18,087 nucleotides of DNA from WTJH01 sp049889695 (GTDB lineage: Bacteria > Bacteroidota > Bacteroidia > Flavobacteriales > Flavobacteriaceae). The stretch lies in the NCBI GenBank assembly GCA_049889695.1, contig JBMHCX010000002.1, forward strand, positions 1 to 18,087. The letters run 5' to 3'. This document shows positions 14,477 through 18,087 of this stretch, piece by piece. The notes beneath the pieces are model-generated. The model did not search any database. It saw only the letters and a program-made list of their open reading frames with translations, and was not told the DNA's origin. A program made the position numbers and the translations under genes. How positions within the stretch are numbered: the stretch's first letter is position 1; every line of letters starts with the position of its first letter.

Positions 14477-15637
14477 GTGAAAACTCCAGTACTAGAAACT
14501 CCCTACGCACCCTCCGAAACCCAGCAAATGGTGGCGGAAGCAGCTCGTGATTTTGCCCAACAGTACATACAACCATATGTAATGGAATGGGATGAAAAGC
14601 AACACTTTCCCAAAGAAGTATTACACAAAGCTGGAGAGTACGGATTTATGGGAATTCTTATCCCAGAAGCCTATGGCGGTGCAGGATTGGGATATCATGA
14701 ATATATCTGTATCATCGAAGAAATTGCAAAAGTAGATCCCTCCATAGGGCTGTCGATTGCGGCACACAACTCCCTTGCTATGAGTCAAATCCTGTTATTT
14801 GGTTCAGAAGAGCAAAAGCAACGGTGGCTTCCACAGTTGGCCAGTGGAGAGTGGATTGGCGCTTGGGGACTTACGGAGCAAAATACCGGTTCAGACGCTA
14901 AAGGCATGAACACTACTGCTAAGCGCGATGGCGATTCCTGGGTGCTCAACGGTACTAAAAATTTCATTACACATGGGCAGTCGGCTGAGTTAGTCGTGGT
15001 GATAGCACGTAATGGTGAAAAAGGGGACAACCACGGAATGTCTGCCTTTGTGATAGAGCGTGGGACGCCAGGCTTGAAATTTGGAAAAAAAGAAAATAAA
15101 CTAGGGATGCGTGCTTCCGAAACTGCCGAAGTGGTATTGGAAGACTGTCGTATTCCGGCAGATCATTTATTGGGCGAGTTAGGCGAAGGCTTTATACAGT
15201 CCATGAAAATTTTAGACGGCGGACGTATTTCCATCGCAGCCCTTTCTTTGGGAGTCGCGAAAGGAGCATTCGAAGCCGCCCTTAAATATTCCTCCGAACG
15301 AGAGCAGTTTGGAAAGAAAATCAACGAATTTCAGGGGATTTCATTTAAGTTGGCTGAAATGGCCACTAAAATTGAAGCCGCAGAGCTACTCACCCATAAG
15401 GCGGGTCGTCTTAAAAATGACGGACAGAAAGTGACAAAGGCTGGAGCTATGGCAAAGTTATTTGCTTCTGAAACCTGTGTAGAAGTTGCTAATGAAGCTG
15501 TTCAAATTCACGGGGGCTACGGATTCATTAAGGACTTTCCGGTAGAAAAATTCTACAGAGATGCTAAACTTTGTACCATAGGTGAAGGAACCAGTGAGAT
15601 CCAAAAATTAGTGATTACCCGGAATCTTTTGAAATAA
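14477..15637 (+). CDS. Acyl-CoA dehydrogenase
   Basis: This is a 386-residue FAD-dependent acyl-CoA dehydrogenase of the short/medium-chain type, performing the first oxidation step of fatty acid or branched-chain acyl-CoA breakdown. The family blocks are intact: GFMGILIPEAYGGAGLGY, GAWGLTEQNTGSDAKGM (FAD and substrate contact), WVLNGTKNFITHG, KLGMRASETAEVVLEDCRIP and QIHGGYGFIKDFPVEKFYRDAK. The catalytic base is Glu370 in TIGEGTSEIQK. Translation starts with GTG at 14477 (GTG AAA ACT CCA); there is no ATG until residue 18, which would cut into the first helix. The chain-length preference cannot be given with confidence. It ends 75 bases before rpsU, which has its own -7 element. Confidence 0.95.
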   Translation: MKTPVLETPYAPSETQQMVAEAARDFAQQYIQPYVMEWDEKQHFPKEVLHKAGEYGFMGILIPEAYGGAGLGYHEYICIIEEIAKVDPSIGLSIAAHNSLAMSQILLFGSEEQKQRWLPQLASGEWIGAWGLTEQNTGSDAKGMNTTAKRDGDSWVLNGTKNFITHGQSAELVVVIARNGEKGDNHGMSAFVIERGTPGLKFGKKENKLGMRASETAEVVLEDCRIPADHLLGELGEGFIQSMKILDGGRISIAALSLGVAKGAFEAALKYSSEREQFGKKINEFQGISFKLAEMATKIEAAELLTHKAGRLKNDGQKVTKAGAMAKLFASETCVEVANEAVQIHGGYGFIKDFPVEKFYRDAKLCTIGEGTSEIQKLVITRNLLK

Positions 15638-15672
15638 ATACTAAAAGTAGAGGTCAATTTCAGATGAACTTC

Positions 15673-15680
15673 TATCTTTG
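15673..15680 (+). promoter_or_regulatory. rpsU promoter -7 element
   Basis: TATCTTTG is an exact TAnnTTTG. No TTG lies at the expected 17-23 bases upstream, so the -33 part is weak or missing. The predicted start is near 15684, with about 29 nt of leader containing the Shine-Dalgarno site. Confidence 0.5.
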
Positions 15681-15692
15681 CACACCATTTAA

Positions 15693-15704
15693 AGAAAGGA
15701 GGTG
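15693..15704 (+). promoter_or_regulatory. Extended Shine-Dalgarno of rpsU
   Basis: AGAAAGGAGGTG, eight bases before the rpsU ATG, can pair over 12 bases with the 3' end of Bacteroidetes 16S rRNA (CACCUCCUUUCU, from general knowledge; no 16S gene is in the window). I noticed no comparable site before other genes here. In Flavobacteriia the anti-Shine-Dalgarno is normally hidden with the help of bS21, so this site is likely a sensor for ribosomes lacking bS21. Confidence 0.9.
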
Positions 15705-15712
15705 CTAAACAT

Positions 15713-15907
15713 ATGCTGATAATACCTGTAAAAGAAGGAGAAAATATCGACCGGGCGCTCAAGCGTTTCAAGCGAAAGTTCGACAAAACTGGACACATGA
15801 GACAATTACGTGCACGCAAGCAATTTATTAAGCCTTCCGTTCGCCACAGAACTAAGATTCAGAAAGCGCAGTACATTCAACACTTGCGCGATCAAGAGAA
15901 CCAATAG
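15713..15907 (+). CDS. rpsU: Ribosomal protein bS21
   Basis: This is a 64-residue small-subunit protein. It starts MLIIPVKEGENIDRALKRFKRKFDKTG and continues with the basic helix MRQLRARKQFIKPSVRHRTKIQKAQYIQHLRD, typical of the Bacteroidetes form. In flavobacterial ribosomes bS21, with bS18 and bS6, holds the 3' tail of 16S rRNA so that the anti-Shine-Dalgarno is not available. The very strong Shine-Dalgarno directly upstream therefore suggests autoregulation: only ribosomes without bS21 would initiate here efficiently. The gene is followed by an intrinsic terminator and then xerC. The start at 15713 is fixed by the Shine-Dalgarno spacing. Confidence 0.97.
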   Translation: MLIIPVKEGENIDRALKRFKRKFDKTGHMRQLRARKQFIKPSVRHRTKIQKAQYIQHLRDQENQ

Positions 15908-15929
15908 ATTTTATCAAGGTTACTTAACG

Positions 15930-15973
15930 ACACTATCTTTTAAAGTTTTACCTTTAGGAGATAGTGTTTTTTT
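15930..15973 (+). terminator. Terminator after rpsU, abutting the xerC start codon
   Basis: ACACTATCT (15930-15938) and AGATAGTGT (15959-15967) form a perfect 9-bp stem. The 20-base loop can form an inner TAAAG/CTTTA stem. Seven T follow (15967-15973), and the next base is the A of the xerC ATG. Expression of xerC would need read-through unless a promoter was missed. Confidence 0.8.
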
Positions 15974-16867
15974 ATGGGGCAAATCCAACATTTCTTGACC
16001 TATCTGCAGTTGGAACGCAACTATGCAGAGGCGACTATACAAGCCTATAGGACCGACTTAGAGGCATTTGCAGAATACTGCCAATCCGTACATCAGCTGA
16101 CAGATTTAGCAGAGGTGCCTTATAGTCTTATACGCTCTTGGATAGTTGTTTTAATGGAAACAGGGCTGAGCAGCAGAAGTGTTAACCGAAAAATATCTGC
16201 TCTGCGTTCCTTTTACACTTTTATGATCAAGACACAGCAGTTGGAGGTGTCTCCTCTACAACAGCACAAGCCCTTAAAAAGTTCTAAACAAGTATCGGTC
16301 CCTTTTTCTCTGCAGGAGGTAGAACGATTGTTTGCCTCCGATTTTTTCGGGAATGATTATTCAGGTGTTTTGCACCTGACTATTCTTCAGACTTTGTACT
16401 ATACCGGCATCCGTCGAGCAGAATTGATCGGATTAAATGTCAGTGATCTTCAGTTCCACAGTGGACAGCTGAAAGTGCTGGGGAAACGAAATAAAGAGCG
16501 AATGATTCCACTATTGCCAATTCTTCAAAAACAACTAGAGAGTTATTTATCTCACAGAGCTTCATTGGCTACTATTCACGATCCGTCGTATCTGTTTATA
16601 GGCGAAAATGGCAAAAAATTAACGCCAAATTTTGTGTATCGATTGGTGAATTCGTATTTTAATAAGGTCTCTACAAAGACAAAAACAAGTCCCCACATGC
16701 TTCGCCATAGCTTTGCTACACATTTACTGGATCAGGGAGCAGATCTAAATGCTGTTAAAGATCTCTTAGGACACTCCAGTGTGGCGGCCACACAGGTCTA
16801 CACCCACAGCAGTATGCAAAAAATCAAATCGATTTATGCAGCTTCGCATCCGCGGGAAAAGAAATAA
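15974..16867 (+). CDS. xerC: Tyrosine recombinase, XerC type
   Basis: This is a 297-residue site-specific recombinase. The N-terminal SAM-like core-binding domain (FLTYLQLERNYAEATIQAYRTDL) is followed by the catalytic domain. The active-site set is complete: R147 in YYTGIRRAEL, K171 in VLGKRNKER, H241 and R244 in HMLRHSFATHLLDQGADL, H267 in LLGHSSV and nucleophile Y276 in TQVYTH. The length and the place between rpsU and hpf point to the housekeeping chromosome-dimer recombinase, not a phage or transposon integrase; no attachment repeats or cargo are seen. The start is ATG 15974, directly after the T-run of the rpsU terminator. No Shine-Dalgarno is present. The hpf gene follows 24 bases after the stop. 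Confidence 0.93.
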   Translation: MGQIQHFLTYLQLERNYAEATIQAYRTDLEAFAEYCQSVHQLTDLAEVPYSLIRSWIVVLMETGLSSRSVNRKISALRSFYTFMIKTQQLEVSPLQQHKPLKSSKQVSVPFSLQEVERLFASDFFGNDYSGVLHLTILQTLYYTGIRRAELIGLNVSDLQFHSGQLKVLGKRNKERMIPLLPILQKQLESYLSHRASLATIHDPSYLFIGENGKKLTPNFVYRLVNSYFNKVSTKTKTSPHMLRHSFATHLLDQGADLNAVKDLLGHSSVAATQVYTHSSMQKIKSIYAASHPREKK

Positions 16868-16891
16868 CACTTTACCAAAACAAAAGAATTT

Positions 16892-17188
16892 ATGAAGACG
16901 AAATTTCAGGCGGTCAACTTTTCAGCAACAGCAGATCTGAAGGAATTTGCAGAGCGTAAAACTTCCAAATTGCATCAGTTTCATTCGCGAATCATTGAAA
17001 TAGATCTAAAGCTTACCCAGCAGAATAATTCGGATCGCATCAACAAAGAAGCGGATATCTTGGTATCTATCCCAGGGGACGATATCTCTGTGCGGAAGGT
17101 TTGTAAATCTTTTGAAGAGGCGGTCGATAGTGTGTCTGAAACTGCTGTTCGCATGCTGAAACGGAGAAAGGAAAAAATGCGTGCCTAA
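16892..17188 (+). CDS. hpf: Ribosome hibernation factor HPF/RaiA family (short form)
   Basis: This 98-residue protein of the sigma-54 modulation/S30AE family binds the decoding region of the 30S subunit and silences or protects idle ribosomes. It begins MKTKFQAVNFSATADLKEFAERKTSKL and has the beta-alpha-beta order with IIEIDLKLTQQNN and KEADILVSIPGDDISVRKVCKSFEEAVDSV, ending in the basic tail MLKRRKEKMRA. At this length it is the short form without the C-terminal dimerisation domain of long HPF. It follows xerC closely and precedes the tRNA array. Its stop codon falls in the loop of a predicted terminator. Confidence 0.93.
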   Translation: MKTKFQAVNFSATADLKEFAERKTSKLHQFHSRIIEIDLKLTQQNNSDRINKEADILVSIPGDDISVRKVCKSFEEAVDSVSETAVRMLKRRKEKMRA

Positions 17189-17202
17189 GGGGTGCATTTT
17201 TT
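17177..17202 (+). terminator. Probable terminator overlapping the hpf stop
   Basis: ATGCGTGCC (17177-17185) pairs with GGGGTGCAT (17189-17197) with two G-U pairs and one G-G mismatch. The loop is exactly the hpf TAA stop codon. Six T follow from 17197. The stem is imperfect, so this is moderate. Confidence 0.5.
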
Positions 17203-17212
17203 AAATAATTTG

Positions 17213-17244
17213 TTTTGAAAGCCGGAAAAATAGCATTTAATTTG
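17213..17244 (+). promoter_or_regulatory. Promoter of the tRNA-Thr(UGU)-tRNA-Tyr unit
   Basis: TTTTG (17213-17217), 19 bases, then TTAATTTG (17237-17244), one mismatch from TAnnTTTG. The first tRNA begins 12 bases further on. Confidence 0.65.
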
Positions 17245-17256
17245 CATCCGTTAAAA

Positions 17257-17330
17257 GCCGATGTAGCTCAGCTGGCTAGAGCAGCTGATTTGTAATCAGC
17301 AGGTCGTGGGTTCGAGTCCCTCCATCGGCT
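17257..17330 (+). tRNA. tRNA-Thr (anticodon UGU)
   Basis: The 74-nt cloverleaf has acceptor GCCGATG (17257-17263) pairing with CATCGGC (17323-17329) and T at 17330 as discriminator. The anticodon stem GCTGA/TCAGC encloses TTTGTAA, with anticodon TGT at 17291-17293. The T arm has GTGGGTTCGAGTCCC. CCA is not encoded. It corresponds by order and anticodon to E. coli thrU. Confidence 0.96.
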
Positions 17331-17343
17331 CTCTACTTCGGTA

Positions 17344-17426
17344 GGGGAGATACTCAAGCGGCCAACGAGGACAGACTGTAAATCTGTTGGTTTTTACCTT
17401 CGCAGGTTCGAATCCTGCTCTCCCCA
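17344..17426 (+). tRNA. tRNA-Tyr (anticodon GUA)
   Basis: The 83-nt class II tRNA has acceptor GGGGAGA (17344-17350) with TCTCCCC (17419-17425) and discriminator A. The anticodon stem ACAGA/TCTGT encloses CTGTAAA, anticodon GTA at 17378-17380. A long variable arm precedes the T arm, as expected for bacterial tRNA-Tyr. It lies 13 bases after tRNA-Thr(UGU). Confidence 0.96.
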
Positions 17427-17430
17427 CTAC

Positions 17431-17460
17431 TTGCAAAAAAAGTTTTTTTACTTATTTTTG
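17431..17460 (+). promoter_or_regulatory. Promoter of tRNA-Gly
   Basis: TTG (17431-17433), exactly 19 bases, then TATTTTTG (17453-17460), a perfect TAnnTTTG. The spacer contains a palindromic A7-G-T7 tract. It lies in the 61-base gap between tRNA-Tyr and tRNA-Gly, 27 bases before the latter. Confidence 0.7.
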
Positions 17461-17487
17461 CTGCACAATAAAAAACGTTTTACCAAT

Positions 17488-17560
17488 GCGGGAGTAGCTC
17501 AGTTGGTAGAGCGTCAGCCTTCCAAGCTGAATGTCGCCGGTTCGAACCCGGTCTCCCGCT
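17488..17560 (+). tRNA. tRNA-Gly (anticodon UCC)
   Basis: The 73-nt cloverleaf has acceptor GCGGGAG (17488-17494) with CTCCCGC (17553-17559) and discriminator T, as usual for glycine. The anticodon stem TCAGC/GCTGA encloses CTTCCAA, anticodon TCC at 17521-17523. The T loop is GGTTCGAACCC. CCA is not encoded. Confidence 0.96.
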
Positions 17561-17565
17561 CAAAG

Positions 17566-17592
17566 AGCCGATACGAAGTATCGGCTTTTTTT
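17566..17592 (+). terminator. Terminator after tRNA-Gly
   Basis: AGCCGATAC (17566-17574), loop GAA and GTATCGGCT (17578-17586) form a perfect 9-bp stem, followed by seven T (17586-17592). It separates tRNA-Gly from the last tRNA. Confidence 0.92.
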
Positions 17593-17599
17593 ATTTTTC

Positions 17600-17631
17600 T
17601 TGATTTGAAAATGCAGAATGCTGTATATTTG
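17600..17631 (+). promoter_or_regulatory. Promoter of tRNA-Thr(GGU)
   Basis: An exact TATATTTG (17624-17631) is preceded by TTG at 17600-17602 (spacer 21) or TTTG at 17604-17607 (spacer 16). It lies between the terminator and the tRNA, giving a predicted start near 17635. Confidence 0.65.
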
Positions 17632-17664
17632 CGCTCTGAAAAGTAAATTTTCAACACCCAATCT

Positions 17665-17736
17665 GCCGACGTAGCTCAGGGGTAGAGCGTTTCCTTGGTA
17701 AGGAAGAGGTCGGGAGTTCAAATCTCCTCGTTGGCT
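17665..17736 (+). tRNA. tRNA-Thr (anticodon GGU)
   Basis: The 72-nt cloverleaf has acceptor GCCGACG (17665-17671) with CGTTGGC (17729-17735), including one G-U pair, and discriminator T. The anticodon stem TTTCC/GGAAG (one U-G pair) encloses TTGGTAA, anticodon GGT at 17697-17699. It matches thrT in the E. coli array, after which tufB would be expected. Confidence 0.95.
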
Positions 17737-17748
17737 CTTTATTAACCC

Positions 17749-17778
17749 GCCCTTTTGATCTGTCAAAAGGGCTTTTTT
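17749..17778 (+). terminator. Terminator after the tRNA array
   Basis: GCCCTTTTGA (17749-17758), loop TCTG and TCAAAAGGGC (17763-17772) form a perfect 10-bp stem, followed by six T. The start codon of the lipoprotein gene lies 13 bases after it, with no promoter visible between. Confidence 0.93.
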
Positions 17779-17791
17779 AATTCCATTCAAC

Positions 17792-18087
17792 ATGAAAAAT
17801 ATTTCTTTAAGTTTTCTTCTTTTGTTATTTGTGGCGTGTTCTTCCGACGATGGCGGTTCTCGCTCCTTTGATTTTGAGACGGCAGCCGTTTCGGAATCCA
17901 TCATTTCTTCCAAAGGAAATACAACGACTATTCGAATCAATGGGGAAACGCAAGAAATCCTAGACTTTGAAGAGGTAGAGCGTATCAATGAGGATAATTT
18001 GTTTCAGCGGGGCTATGAAATTCTACTGAGTGAAGACGATTATATTTTCGGTTCTACCATCGTTCAGGTCATTTGGCTGAACAATGG
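17792..18087 (+). CDS. Putative lipoprotein, function unknown (partial, runs off the right edge)
   Basis: The gene opens with ATG 17792 and is still open after 98 codons at the window end. The N terminus MKNISLSFLLLLFVAC is a type II signal peptide with the lipid-bearing Cys16. The next residues SSDDGGS are acidic, like the export signals described for surface lipoproteins in Bacteroidetes, so an outer-membrane location, possibly surface exposed, is likely. The mature part starts FDFETAAVSESIISSKGNTTTIRINGETQEILDF in outline: hydrophilic, Ser/Thr- and Glu/Asp-rich, probably beta-rich. I recognise no domain. It stands where tuf would be expected after the four-tRNA array. No Shine-Dalgarno or own promoter is seen. 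Confidence 0.82.
   Translation, partial: MKNISLSFLLLLFVACSSDDGGSRSFDFETAAVSESIISSKGNTTTIRINGETQEILDFEEVERINEDNLFQRGYEILLSEDDYIFGSTIVQVIWLNN

Noticed and set aside
15974..16867. The tyrosine recombinase considered as the integrase of a mobile element next to tRNA genes.
   Set aside because: It sits between rpsU and hpf, has the length and motifs of housekeeping XerC, and no attachment-site duplication of a tRNA end or cargo genes is visible.
17431..17646. A 71-codon plus-strand frame spanning tRNA-Gly.
   Set aside because: It contains an entire tRNA, its promoter and its terminator.
17560..17988. A 142-codon minus-strand frame running across tRNA-Thr(GGU), the terminator and the lipoprotein start.
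   Set aside because: It covers a certain tRNA and a strong terminator, so it cannot be a real gene; the plus-strand lipoprotein explains the right part.

Overview
The window looks like chromosomal core DNA of a Bacteroidetes bacterium, most likely Flavobacteriaceae. The reasons are the repeated promoter form TTG-N19(16-23)-TAnnTTTG; the general lack of Shine-Dalgarno sites, with one very strong exception in front of rpsU; lineage-typical proteins (DUF2851, a short PspC-like protein ending in KRTSVFDL, a MarR/YceI pair); and a lipoprotein with an acidic stretch just after its lipobox cysteine. I see no insertion sequence, phage gene or CRISPR array, and no gene-free stretch longer than 300 bases.

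Layout. 1-954 (minus): the start of a LytTR-type response regulator and its LytS/YehU-like histidine kinase, overlapping by ATGA. 1094-2488 (plus): an AhpD/carboxymuconolactone-decarboxylase-like protein and the radical SAM arsenosugar enzyme ArsS. 2527-8875 (minus): a complete trpEGDCFBA operon whose genes are mostly joined by ATGA stop/start overlaps. 8884-9032: a full trp attenuator made of promoter, a 15-residue leader peptide with three consecutive Trp codons, a possible antiterminator and an intrinsic terminator ending 8 nt before trpE. 9061-10105 (minus): a MarR regulator and a YceI protein behind a promoter overlapped by a 20-bp imperfect palindrome. 10151-11993 (plus): rhodanese, DUF2851, PspC-like. 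12072-15637 (plus): AGCS sodium/amino-acid symporter, membrane-anchored helix-hairpin-helix protein, acyl-CoA dehydrogenase. 15713-17188 (plus): rpsU (bS21), xerC-type recombinase, hpf. 17257-17736 (plus): tRNA-Thr(UGU), Tyr(GUA), Gly(UCC), Thr(GGU), followed by a terminator and the beginning of a lipoprotein gene.

How it works together. The trp genes make all seven polypeptides that convert chorismate to tryptophan, and the leader gives a readout of charged tRNA-Trp. The rpsU-xerC-hpf-tRNA block is translation related. bS21 helps hide the 16S anti-Shine-Dalgarno in Flavobacteriia, and the 12-nt perfect Shine-Dalgarno before rpsU suggests feedback by ribosomes that lack bS21. The four tRNAs have the same order and anticodons as the E. 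coli thrU-tyrU-glyT-thrT-tufB operon, but here tuf is absent and a terminator plus lipoprotein gene stand in its place.

The most rewarding points are the trp leader (possibly transcribed almost leaderless), the rpsU Shine-Dalgarno, the tRNA array with three internal promoters and no tuf, and a recurring arrangement in which an intrinsic terminator lies 0-13 nt before a start codon (trpE, xerC, lipoprotein). No database search, folding calculation or alignment was run. Everything comes from reading the sequence and from family knowledge.
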